Shown here piece after piece: positions 33,699-42,857 of a stretch of DNA of 64,000 bases; the stretch's first letter is position 1, and each line of letters starts with the position of its first letter. The notes below the pieces were generated by a model that saw nothing but the letters and a program-made list of their open reading frames with translations, had not been told where the DNA came from and did not search any database. The position numbers were made by a program, and so were the translations under genes. Source of the DNA: Clostridioides difficile_A (GTDB taxonomy: Bacteria > Bacillota > Clostridia > Peptostreptococcales > Peptostreptococcaceae); NCBI GenBank assembly GCA_945909635.1, contig OX246690.1, positions 930,001-994,000 on the forward strand, read 5' to 3'.

Positions 33699-35141
33699 GT
33701 GAAGGTTTTTTATGTAACAGCAGAGTGTTGGCCCTTTGCAAAAACTGGAGGATTAGGGGATGTATCTTATGCATTACCTAAAGAATTAAAAAAAGAAGGT
33801 GTAGATGTAAGGGTTATAATGCCTAAATATTCAACTATACCAAGTTATTTAAAAGATCAACTAAAAGAGATAGCTGTGTTTAGTGTACGTGTTGGATGGA
33901 GAAATCAATATTGTGGACTTTTAGAAATGGAATTGGATGGAGTCAAATTTTACTTTATAGATAATGAATTTTATTTTAGAAGAGAAGACGAAAGAAAGAG
34001 TATATATGGATATGGAGATGATGCAGAAAGGTATACTTTTTTTACAGATGCTGTTTTAGAAGCTATAAGTAGAATTGATTTTTATCCAGATGTAATACAT
34101 ATAAATGATTGGCATACAGGAATGTTACCATTGATTTTAAAAGAGAGATATGCAACCCTTGAGGGGTATAAAAATATAAAAACTATGTATACTATACATA
34201 ATCTGCAATATCAAGGTGTGTTTGATAAGTTTGTTTTAGATGATATATTGGACTTACCTCAAAAATACTTTGATAATGGGGATATAGAATATTATGGCTC
34301 AATAAATTTTATGAAAGCTGGAATAAATTTTGCAGATAAAATTATAACTGTTAGTCCTACTTATGCAAATGAAATACAAACATCATTTTATGGTGAACAA
34401 TTGGATGGTTTGCTTAGAAAAGAATCAGGAAAATTAAAAGGAATATTAAATGGTATAGACTATGACTTAAATGACCCTGCAAAAGATGAAGATATATTTG
34501 TTCATTATGATGTAGAGTCTATTGATAAAAAGATAGAAAATAAATTGAGACTACAAGACCTTTTAGGGTTGAAAAAAGATTCATCTATTCCATTAATAGG
34601 AATAGTTTCAAGATTAGTTTCTCAAAAAGGATTTGATTTAATAGCGTATATGATGCCTGAACTTATGAGAGAAGATTTACAAATTGTTGTTTTAGGAACA
34701 GGAGAACATCAATATCAATCAATGTTCAATTATTATGATTCTAATTTTTCTGATAAAGTATCAGCTAGAATTACTTTTAATACATCGTTGGCTCAACAGA
34801 TATATGCTGCAAGTGATATATTCTTAATGCCATCATTATTTGAGCCTTGTGGTATAGGACAAATGTTAGCTATGAGATATGGTTCTTTGCCAATAGTTAG
34901 AGAGACTGGAGGGCTTAAGGATACTGTAATGCCTTACAATAAATTTACTGGTGAAGGCAATGGATTTAGTTTTAAAAATTACAATGCTCATGAGATGTTT
35001 TTCTGTTTGAAAAATGCAATCAAAGTATTTAAAGATAAAGAAGAATGGGCTAAATTAGTTGAAAATGCAATGAGAACAGATAATAGTTGGAAAAAATCAG
35101 CTAAGGAGTATATAGAAACATATAGAGACATATGTGATTAA
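33699..35141 (+). CDS. glgA: Glycogen synthase (ADP-glucose, GT5)
   Basis: 480 residues from GTG 33699, with AGAAGGGGG upstream. Motifs of GT5 starch/glycogen synthases: AECWPFAKTGGLGDV at the N-terminus (ADP-glucose-binding KTGGL), INDWHTG, TIHNLQYQG, GIVSRLVSQKGFDLI and the EPCGIGQMLAMRYGSLPIVRETGGL nucleotide-binding loop. It extends alpha-1,4-glucan with ADP-glucose from GlgCD. Its stop overlaps the region of the glgP start. Confidence 0.95.
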   Translation: MKVFYVTAECWPFAKTGGLGDVSYALPKELKKEGVDVRVIMPKYSTIPSYLKDQLKEIAVFSVRVGWRNQYCGLLEMELDGVKFYFIDNEFYFRREDERKSIYGYGDDAERYTFFTDAVLEAISRIDFYPDVIHINDWHTGMLPLILKERYATLEGYKNIKTMYTIHNLQYQGVFDKFVLDDILDLPQKYFDNGDIEYYGSINFMKAGINFADKIITVSPTYANEIQTSFYGEQLDGLLRKESGKLKGILNGIDYDLNDPAKDEDIFVHYDVESIDKKIENKLRLQDLLGLKKDSSIPLIGIVSRLVSQKGFDLIAYMMPELMREDLQIVVLGTGEHQYQSMFNYYDSNFSDKVSARITFNTSLAQQIYAASDIFLMPSLFEPCGIGQMLAMRYGSLPIVRETGGLKDTVMPYNKFTGEGNGFSFKNYNAHEMFFCLKNAIKVFKDKEEWAKLVENAMRTDNSWKKSAKEYIETYRDICD

Positions 35142-35154
35142 AGGAGTGGTTTTT

Positions 35155-37575
35155 TTGGTAACAATAAGCAAAAAGAAATTCAAGCAAAAATTTGAAGTGA
35201 AAATGTATAGCTTATATGCACAGTCTATCAAGGAAGCTACTAATGAACAATTGTTGAACGTATTATGTAGTTTATTGAAAGATGAAATAGCAAAAAAGTG
35301 GGTTGCAACAAAGTTAGACAAGAAAAAGGAAGTTTATTATTTTAGTCTTGAATTTTTAATAGGAAGACAATTAAAATCAAACTTACTAAATTTAAATATT
35401 GAAGAAGAAGTTAGAGAAGGCTTATCTGAATTAGGAATTAACTTGGATGATTTAGTTGAAGCTGAAGTAGACCCAGCCTTAGGAAATGGAGGTCTTGGTA
35501 GATTAGCTGCTTGCTTTTTAGATTCTATGGCATCCTTGAATATAAGTGGTCAAGGGTATGGAATAAGATATAAATACGGTTTGTTTGAACAAAAATTTGT
35601 AAATGGTTATCAGGTAGAAGTACCTGATAACTGGCTTACAGAAGGACGATATGCTTGGGAAACTGTAAGGCCAAATGAAGCAGCAATGGTGAAGTTTGGT
35701 GGAGAGGTAGAATTAATTAAGGAAGGTAGTCATTTAAAAGTAATGCATAAGAATTACCTTCCTGTAATGGCAATGCCTTATGATATCCCAATAATTGGGT
35801 ATCAAAATCAATGTATAAATACTTTAAGATTGTTTAAAAGTGAGATACCAAAGAGAGATTTTGGTGAACTTACTTCAAACGCTCTAAATTATTCTGGTAG
35901 CTATGAAGAGGCTTTAAAACATAAGTATTATACTGAGGAAATATCACAGGTACTATATCCAGATGATTCAAATTATGCAGGAAAGTTATTGAGATTAAAA
36001 CAAGAATACTTTTTTGTAAGTGCAGGGATACAAGATATAATAAGAAAATATAAAAAGAACAAACTGGATATTAGCAATTTATGTGATAAGGTAGCAATTC
36101 ATATAAATGATACACACCCTACCTTATGTATACCAGAACTTATGAGAATTCTGCTTGATGAAGAAAACTTATCTTGGGATGAGGCATGGCAAATAACTAA
36201 AAAAACAGTATCTTATACTAATCATACTATAATGTCAGAAGCAATGGAAAAATGGCCTGTAGGTATGATGAAAGAGCTATTACCAAGAATTTATATGATA
36301 ATAGAAGAAATAAATAGAAGATATGTAGAGGAATTAAATAATAAAGGATATGACCAAGATAGAATAAATAGAATGAGTATAATAAGCTGGGATAACATCA
36401 ACATGGCAAATTTATGTATTGTCACAAGTCACAGTGTAAATGGAGTTGCTAAGCTTCATACTCAAATTCTTAAAACAGAGGTATTGAAAGATTTCTACCA
36501 AGATGAGCCAAATAAATTTAATAATAAGACTAATGGAATTGCACATAGGCGATGGCTTATAAGTTCAAATCCTGAACTTAGCAATTTAATTACAGATTTA
36601 ATTGGTGATTCATGGAAGAAAGATACTTTACAGTTAAAGAATATTGAAAAATTTAAAAATGATTCTTCTGTTTTACAGAGACTTGATGATATAAAATATA
36701 ATAATAAAGCAAATTTAGCAAAACTTATAAAAGATAAATACGATTTAAATATCGACCCAAATTCAATATTTGATGTTCAAGTTAAGAGATTACATGCTTA
36801 TAAGAGACAGTTGTTGAATATATTTAATGTACTTCATATGTATCATGAGTTACTTGATAATCCTAATTTAAATATTGACCCGAGAACTTTTATATTTGGT
36901 GCAAAAGCTGCACCAGGATATTATTTAGCTAAATGTATAATCAAATTTATAAATTCTGTTGCAAGTACTATAAACAATGATGTCAGAGTAAGGGACAAGT
37001 TAAAAGTAGTGTTTTTAGAGAATTATGGAGTATCATTAGCAGAGATAATAATACCAGCAGCAAATGTTAGTGAACAAATATCAACTACAACAAAGGAAGC
37101 ATCAGGAACAAGTAATATGAAGTTTATGATGAATGGTGCTATAACTTTGGCTACACTAGATGGCGCAAATGTAGAGATATGTGAACAAGTAGGAAAAGAA
37201 AACATGTTTTTATTTGGACTTAGTGCAGAGCAAGTGTTGAATTATAATAAGTATGGTGGATATTCTTCACTTGACTTATACCATTCTAATATGAATATAA
37301 AAAGGGTAGTAGATGATTTAATAAATGGATTTATTCCTAATCTAGGTGAAGAAGGAAGAAGTATCTATAATTCACTTACCACTTACAATGATGAATATTT
37401 TGTATTGAGAGATTTTGAGAATTATGGTGAAGCTCAAGCTGATATAAACAGGTTATATAGAGATAAAGAAAAATGGAATACAATGTCTTTAGTTAATATA
37501 GCTAACTCAGGATTTTTCTCCTCAGATAGAACAATTTCTGAATATGCAAAAGACATTTGGTTTAAAAGGGTGTGA
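35155..37575 (+). CDS. glgP: Glycogen/maltodextrin phosphorylase
   Basis: 806 residues if TTG 35155 is used: AAGGAG lies nine bases before it, whereas the GTG at 35134 would overlap glgA and lacks a site. GT35 motifs: EVDPALGNGGLGRLAACFLDS, NDTHPTLCIPELMRIL, FDVQVKRLHAYKRQ, and the PLP lysine K656 in EASGTSNMKFMMNGA. It releases glucose 1-phosphate from glucan ends. In the same operon as synthesis genes it allows glucan turnover. Confidence 0.93.
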   Translation: MVTISKKKFKQKFEVKMYSLYAQSIKEATNEQLLNVLCSLLKDEIAKKWVATKLDKKKEVYYFSLEFLIGRQLKSNLLNLNIEEEVREGLSELGINLDDLVEAEVDPALGNGGLGRLAACFLDSMASLNISGQGYGIRYKYGLFEQKFVNGYQVEVPDNWLTEGRYAWETVRPNEAAMVKFGGEVELIKEGSHLKVMHKNYLPVMAMPYDIPIIGYQNQCINTLRLFKSEIPKRDFGELTSNALNYSGSYEEALKHKYYTEEISQVLYPDDSNYAGKLLRLKQEYFFVSAGIQDIIRKYKKNKLDISNLCDKVAIHINDTHPTLCIPELMRILLDEENLSWDEAWQITKKTVSYTNHTIMSEAMEKWPVGMMKELLPRIYMIIEEINRRYVEELNNKGYDQDRINRMSIISWDNINMANLCIVTSHSVNGVAKLHTQILKTEVLKDFYQDEPNKFNNKTNGIAHRRWLISSNPELSNLITDLIGDSWKKDTLQLKNIEKFKNDSSVLQRLDDIKYNNKANLAKLIKDKYDLNIDPNSIFDVQVKRLHAYKRQLLNIFNVLHMYHELLDNPNLNIDPRTFIFGAKAAPGYYLAKCIIKFINSVASTINNDVRVRDKLKVVFLENYGVSLAEIIIPAANVSEQISTTTKEASGTSNMKFMMNGAITLATLDGANVEICEQVGKENMFLFGLSAEQVLNYNKYGGYSSLDLYHSNMNIKRVVDDLINGFIPNLGEEGRSIYNSLTTYNDEYFVLRDFENYGEAQADINRLYRDKEKWNTMSLVNIANSGFFSSDRTISEYAKDIWFKRV

Positions 37576-37579
37576 TTAG

Positions 37580-39445
37580 ATGCAAGATATAATAGAATAT
37601 AACTCTTGGGATAAAAATTTTAAGGCTCCATTTGGAGCTTTAAAATTTGATGAGGGATTGACTATTTATGTTAAAGTAAATGAAGGATATAATGTCGATT
37701 CTATTTCCCTAGAAATAAATAAAGAAGAAGAAATGAGAACAATAACTTTAAATGAAGAATTAAGTAATGATAAACTTGGAAAGTGTTTCTGTTGCAAGAT
37801 GGAAAACTTTGAAGAGACAGGTGTTTATTTTTATTATTTTAAAGTTGATGTTGAAGTGGATGGCAATAAAAAAACTGTATTTTATGGAAAGAATAGAGAA
37901 AATGGATATTCTTGTGAGTATGACTACAATGATATAAATAAATATCAAATCACTGTTTATAAAGATTTTAAAGTACCAACATGGTATAAAGAAGGAATAC
38001 TTTATCATATATTTGTAGACCGATTTAATAATGGCAATCGAAATGGTAAAATTGACAATCCTAAAAAGAATAGCTTTATATATGGGAATTGGGAAGATAT
38101 ACCTATGTACATAAAAGACAGCAAAGGTGATATTATAAGGTGGGACTTCCATGGTGGTAATTTGAGAGGGATAATCAACAAACTTGGATATCTAAAAAAA
38201 CTAGGAGTAAGTATACTATATTTAAGCCCTATATTTGAAGCATCTAGTAATCATAAGTATGATACAGGTGATTATAAAAAGATTGACCCAATGTTTGGAG
38301 ATGAAGAGACATTTAAAGAGCTTATTAATAAAGCAAAAGAAAAAGATATGTCAATAGTATTAGATGGTGTTTTTAGCCATACTGGAGCAGATAGTAAATA
38401 TTTTAATATGTATGGAAACTATAATAGCCTAGGAGCATATCAATCGAAAGAGTCTCCATATTATCCATGGTACATGTTTGAAGACTTTCCTCAAAAGTAC
38501 AAAAGTTGGTGGGATGTTAAGACATTACCAAATATAAATGAACTAGAAGATAGCTATATGGACTATATAATATATGACAAAGATAGTGTTATAAATAAGT
38601 GGATAGATATGGGTGTTAAAGGTTGGAGGTTAGATGTTGCAGATGAACTACCAACTAAATTTATAAGAGAGTTAAAAAAGGAACTAAAAAAAGCTGACGA
38701 TGATTCAATTCTTATAGGAGAAGTCTGGGAAGATGCGTCAAATAAGATTAGTTATGGTCAAAGAAGAAGTTATCTATTGGGTGAAGAATTGGATTCTGTT
38801 ATGGGGTATCCTTTTAGAAACAATATGTTTTCTTTTTTAAAAGGAGAAATTAAATCATATGAACTTTGCAATAGATATATGCAGATTAAGGAAAATTATC
38901 CAAAAGAATCATTTAAGTCTAATTTAAATTTAATTGGCACACATGATGTTACAAGAGCTAAAACTGAATTGAATTATGATGTGGATTTAGTGAAGCTTGC
39001 AGTAGCTGTACAGATGACCTTTGAAGGTGTACCATATATATACTATGGAGATGAAGCAGGTCTTTGTGGAGGTGTTGACCCAGATAATAGAAGAACATAT
39101 CCATGGAAAAATGAAGATGAAGATATGCTTAGTTTCTATAAGGATATTATAAAAATTAGAAATAAAAATACACTTTTAAGCTCAGGAGATACAGACTTTA
39201 TATATACAGAAAATAATTCTGTGTTTGCTTTTATTAGGTTTAATGAAAATAATGATAGAGTATTAATTTTGGTAAATAGAAGTGAGAGTACTGAAAGAAT
39301 ATCATTAAATATAGATGGTAGTTTTATTGAAGAAATACCAATAAAGTATAGCCCTAAAAATGTAAATAATACTACACAAATTGAAAATAATGAATTGAGA
39401 ATTGATTTAGGAGCAAAATCATTTGGCATTTTTAGAATAAATTAA
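37580..39445 (+). CDS. GH13 alpha-glucan hydrolase (neopullulanase/cyclomaltodextrinase-like)
   Basis: 621 residues. An N-terminal CBM34-like beta domain (about 1-125) precedes the GH13 barrel, which starts WYKEGILYHIFVDRF. Conserved regions are complete: DGVFSHTG, nucleophile D352 in GWRLDVADE, acid/base E381 in IGEVWED and D456 in GTHDVTRA. There is no signal peptide, so it is cytoplasmic and probably debranches or trims the operon's own glycogen. The common branching enzyme GlgB is absent from this operon. It starts four bases after the glgP stop, and a terminator follows. Confidence 0.88.
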   Translation: MQDIIEYNSWDKNFKAPFGALKFDEGLTIYVKVNEGYNVDSISLEINKEEEMRTITLNEELSNDKLGKCFCCKMENFEETGVYFYYFKVDVEVDGNKKTVFYGKNRENGYSCEYDYNDINKYQITVYKDFKVPTWYKEGILYHIFVDRFNNGNRNGKIDNPKKNSFIYGNWEDIPMYIKDSKGDIIRWDFHGGNLRGIINKLGYLKKLGVSILYLSPIFEASSNHKYDTGDYKKIDPMFGDEETFKELINKAKEKDMSIVLDGVFSHTGADSKYFNMYGNYNSLGAYQSKESPYYPWYMFEDFPQKYKSWWDVKTLPNINELEDSYMDYIIYDKDSVINKWIDMGVKGWRLDVADELPTKFIRELKKELKKADDDSILIGEVWEDASNKISYGQRRSYLLGEELDSVMGYPFRNNMFSFLKGEIKSYELCNRYMQIKENYPKESFKSNLNLIGTHDVTRAKTELNYDVDLVKLAVAVQMTFEGVPYIYYGDEAGLCGGVDPDNRRTYPWKNEDEDMLSFYKDIIKIRNKNTLLSSGDTDFIYTENNSVFAFIRFNENNDRVLILVNRSESTERISLNIDGSFIEEIPIKYSPKNVNNTTQIENNELRIDLGAKSFGIFRIN

Positions 39446-39475
39446 ATACTTAATTTAAAAAATAAAGAAAAAGTA

Positions 39476-39523
39476 AAAATGTAGAAAAAATTTTGATAAA
39501 TCAAAACTTTTTCTACATTTTTT
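39476..39523 (+). terminator. Intrinsic terminator of the glycogen operon
   Basis: AAAAATGTAGAAAAA and TTTTTCTACATTTTT pair around an A/T-rich inner region, followed by T residues. Confidence 0.82.
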
Positions 39524-39685
39524 GTTTAAATTACTATAAGAATTTTAGTATTTCAAAATATTACAAACAAGTATAAAAAATATGATAATTGTGATATTAT
39601 ATAAATGAGTAAGGTAAAACTGAACCTCTCTACCAAAGTTGGCGGGAGATTTAACTTTTATAATCTTAATATGGAGGAACGTCTT

Positions 39686-40324
39686 ATGAAGGTAGATCCA
39701 CTTACAACTCAAGTATATGACTATATATCAAAAAAAATCCAAAATGGAGAGTATGAAGCTAATCAGAGAATTACTGAATCTGAGATTTGTAACTCTATAG
39801 GAGTTAGTAGAACACCAGCAAGGGAAGCACTAACGAGGTTGGCGGGTGAAAATTTACTAGAAAAGATACCTAATAAAGGGTTTGTTGTAAAAGAATTTCA
39901 AGAAAAGGAAAAACTAGACACCTATTCTGTAATTGGAGTATTGGATGCTTTAGCAGGTTCTTCAGCAGTACAAAATTTAACTGAATCAGACTTAATAAAA
40001 ATGGAAGAATTAACAGAAATGATGACTATATCTATAAAGTATAAAAATTACAGTAACTATTTAAAATTAAGTAATGAATTTCACGATATATACATAGCTA
40101 AATCAGAAAATCAAGTGTTAATAAATCTATTGAATTCTTTAAGATATAATTTTATGTCAAAGTCATATACTAGTAATAATGAAGATGAGTTATATAAAAT
40201 GTTGACATACAGTAATAATCAACATATTGAAGTAGTAAAATTTATGAAAGAGAATGATTTAGAAAATGTTGAAAGAATTCTGAGGGAACATTGGAAAACG
40301 ATACCTGTATCGGAGATGGAATAA
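39686..40324 (+). CDS. GntR-family (FadR-type) transcriptional regulator
   Basis: 212 residues from ATG 39686, preceded by GGAGG; the frame from 39605 would add 27 residues and hides that site. The N-terminal winged helix is standard (VYDYISKKIQNGEYEANQRITESEICNSIGVSRTPAREALTRL). The C-terminal FCD ligand domain has a histidine-bearing helix (SNEFHDIYIAKSENQ, HIEVVKFMKEND ... HW) suited to metal-assisted binding of an organic acid. No adjacent target gene is obvious. Confidence 0.87.
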   Translation: MKVDPLTTQVYDYISKKIQNGEYEANQRITESEICNSIGVSRTPAREALTRLAGENLLEKIPNKGFVVKEFQEKEKLDTYSVIGVLDALAGSSAVQNLTESDLIKMEELTEMMTISIKYKNYSNYLKLSNEFHDIYIAKSENQVLINLLNSLRYNFMSKSYTSNNEDELYKMLTYSNNQHIEVVKFMKENDLENVERILREHWKTIPVSEME

Positions 40325-40351
40325 AGAGGAGCTTTTATAAAGCTTCTCTTT
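40323..40351 (+). terminator. Intrinsic terminator after the GntR gene
   Basis: AAAGAGGAGCTT and AAGCTTCTCTTT form a 12-base-pair stem with a five-base loop, followed by ATTTTTTTA. Confidence 0.85.
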
Positions 40352-40496
40352 ATTTTTTTATATATATTTATGTTTTTTGTTAATTATTAATAAAAAAAAT
40401 ATGAATAAAATTAATTAAAAATAAAATTAATTTTATGTTGCTGTTTGCATAAGAATATAGTATTATTTTAATGCAAAATATAAAGGGGGAGATTAT

Positions 40497-41309
40497 ATAA
40501 AAACATATTTTTCAATAGGTGAAGTATCTAAGCTTTTTGGATTATCAATAAAAACTCTGAGATACTATGATAAAATAGGTATACTAAAACCAGCATATGT
40601 AAATCAAGAAAATAAATATAGATATTATTCAAGAGAGCAGTTTATGAGTATAGATGTAATTAAGTACTGCAAGATTATGGGAATGACTCTTGAAGATATA
40701 AAAAAATTGATTGATTCAGATGGTTCAATAAAATCTATGTTGAATACAATTAATGAGCAGAAAAAAATGATAGAAAATAAAATAAAAGAATTGTCAGATG
40801 TAAAAAAATATTTAAATGATATAGAATCTAATGTAAATGAATTATTGGAATATGGTTTAAATCAGGTATTTGTAAAATACAATAAAGAAAGAAAAGTAAG
40901 TGTTTATAAATGTGATTCAAAAGATGAAGTTGAGTTTGAGATGTATCTTAGACATGTCATCTTACATGTTCAGGACAAATACAACGATGTCTATCCTATA
41001 ATCTCAGGGAGTATTTCTTATGAAAAAGTAATTAAAGAAAGAGATACATTATTATATGATAACATAGTTGATTTTACAAGAAGAGACAATTATGAAAATG
41101 AATATATTTTGCCAGAAGGAGAATATCTAACTATATTATATGATGATAATTGGAATAAAGCTTATGATTATTATCAAAAAATAATAGATTATGCTAAGGA
41201 TAACAATATAGAAACTGTTGGTGATTTTAATGAAATATGGATACTCTCTAGAGTAGACTCAGATTCAAAAGAAAAGACATTAGTTCAGTTAGAAATAAGA
41301 AAAAAATAG
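40497..41309 (+). CDS. MerR-family multidrug-type regulator with apparent ATA start
   Basis: 270 residues if begun at ATA 40497. The N-terminal MerR helix-turn-helix is plain in this frame (KTYFSIGEVSKLFGLSIKTLRYYDKIGILKPA ... NKYRYYSREQF) and GGGGGAG stands six bases before the ATA, exactly where MKTYFSIGEV would start. No ATG, GTG or TTG occurs in frame before ATG 40644, which would delete the DNA-binding domain. Either ATA is used, or a start-codon mutation has crippled the gene. The linker coiled coil (about 85-120) and a GyrI-like effector domain follow. A MerR-type promoter and MATE pump lie downstream. Confidence 0.72.
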   Translation: MKTYFSIGEVSKLFGLSIKTLRYYDKIGILKPAYVNQENKYRYYSREQFMSIDVIKYCKIMGMTLEDIKKLIDSDGSIKSMLNTINEQKKMIENKIKELSDVKKYLNDIESNVNELLEYGLNQVFVKYNKERKVSVYKCDSKDEVEFEMYLRHVILHVQDKYNDVYPIISGSISYEKVIKERDTLLYDNIVDFTRRDNYENEYILPEGEYLTILYDDNWNKAYDYYQKIIDYAKDNNIETVGDFNEIWILSRVDSDSKEKTLVQLEIRKK

Positions 41310-41322
41310 TATACAAAAAAAC

Positions 41323-41353
41323 TTGACTCTCCCCTCAGAGGATATATTAATAT
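41323..41353 (+). promoter_or_regulatory. MerR-type promoter with 19-bp spacer before the MATE gene
   Basis: TTGACT (41323-41328), 19 bases, TAATAT (41348-41353). The spacer contains CTCTCCCCTCAGAGGATA with partial dyad symmetry. An over-long spacer carrying the operator is the hallmark of MerR-activated promoters. Confidence 0.72.
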
Positions 41354-41406
41354 TTTATATAGTGGAATAATAATTATCATAATAATATATAGAGGGGAGA
41401 TTTATA

Positions 41407-42711
41407 ATGATAAAAAAATTTTTAGAATATGCCATACCATCAGCTCTTGCCATGTTTGTATCATCATTTAATACTATATTAGATGGAATATTTTTGGGGA
41501 AAGGACTAGGTGATGCAGCACTTACAGCTGTTAGTATAGTGGTGCCTCTTGTTATGGTGTTTTTAGGGTTATCTAGTTTAATGGCAGTTGGAGGAGGAGC
41601 ATTAGTATCAAAAAACTTTGGTTCTGGAGATGATGAAAGGGCTATAAATATATTTAGGCAAGTTATAAAAGTTTTAATATTGGGTAGTGTATCTCTTACA
41701 ATATTTTGTATACTTTTTTCAAATCATATTGTTAGATTTATGGGAGCAACTGAAAGCTTAGTTGGATTATCTGCTGAGTACTTAACCTTTTATGCTGTTT
41801 TTTGTCTTCCAAACTTACTAGGACTTGTTTTCTGTAGCTTTTTAAGAAATGATGGAAGACCAAAACTTGCAATGATAGCAACTTTGTCAGGGACAATTTT
41901 TCATATAGCTTTGAATTATATATTTATATTTAAACTTGGATTTGGTATAAAGAGTGCAGCAATTGCAAGTGGATTAGGTCAGTTATCAACACTAATGATA
42001 ATGCTACCTCATTTTGTATTTAAGAAAGGTAAATTGTCCTTTGGAACAGCTAAAATAGAAAAAGATGTTTTAAAAGAATTGTTTGCAATAGGGTTCCCTT
42101 CATTTTTTGCAGAGTGCGCTTTTTCAATAATAATACTTGCACATAATATAGTTTTAACAAGAGTGGTTGGAGATGTAGGTCTTTCAGCTTATGCTGTAGT
42201 GAACTATATAACTACAAATATTTATAATCTTCTAATGGGAATAACTTTGGGTGTTCAGCCACTTATAAGCTATAATTTTGGTTCTAAAGAGACTAATAAA
42301 ATGTTAAGTTATTATAGTATGGCAACGAAGTTGAGTATTTTTGTGTCTGTAATATTTACAATAGTGTGCTTCTTGTTTGGAAGAGAGATTATAAAAATAT
42401 TTACAAGTGATGAAGAGATTATTTTAATGGCATACGTTGCACTTAATATGGCTAATATAGCTTACCTTATGATTGGAAAAAATTTAACAACAACTATGTA
42501 TTATCAAGCAATAGAAATGCCAATACATTCTAATGTTATAGGGGCTTTGCGTTCAATTTTACTTTTACCTATTATATTGATTATTTTTTCTAAGTTATTT
42601 GGAGCAAATGGAATATGGGTAAGTATGGCTATTTCAGAGCTTTTAACAGTTTTGATTATGAGTAAAGCAGTGAATATAAAGGAATGCACAAAAAATGCTA
42701 TAAGTTTATAG
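41407..42711 (+). CDS. MATE-family efflux transporter
   Basis: 434 residues with about twelve membrane segments in two MatE repeats, starting FLEYAIPSALAMFVSSFNTILDGIFLGKGLGDAALTAV. ATG follows GAGGGGAG. MATE proteins export drugs or metabolites using a Na+ or H+ gradient. The MerR-type regulator just upstream probably controls it in response to a ligand. Convergent with another MATE gene; the two proteins are not close copies. Confidence 0.88.
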   Translation: MIKKFLEYAIPSALAMFVSSFNTILDGIFLGKGLGDAALTAVSIVVPLVMVFLGLSSLMAVGGGALVSKNFGSGDDERAINIFRQVIKVLILGSVSLTIFCILFSNHIVRFMGATESLVGLSAEYLTFYAVFCLPNLLGLVFCSFLRNDGRPKLAMIATLSGTIFHIALNYIFIFKLGFGIKSAAIASGLGQLSTLMIMLPHFVFKKGKLSFGTAKIEKDVLKELFAIGFPSFFAECAFSIIILAHNIVLTRVVGDVGLSAYAVVNYITTNIYNLLMGITLGVQPLISYNFGSKETNKMLSYYSMATKLSIFVSVIFTIVCFLFGREIIKIFTSDEEIILMAYVALNMANIAYLMIGKNLTTTMYYQAIEMPIHSNVIGALRSILLLPIILIIFSKLFGANGIWVSMAISELLTVLIMSKAVNIKECTKNAISL

Positions 42712-42857
42712 CTTTTAATATTATAAATTATATAAGTAAGAGTTGTCTTAAAGCGGACCTTTTTAATCAAGTTTCAAGTTCAACTCTTTTATATTTTTTA
42801 TAAAAATTTTCCTCATTCATACAACACTCAACAGGAATGTATTATCTGATGATATAT

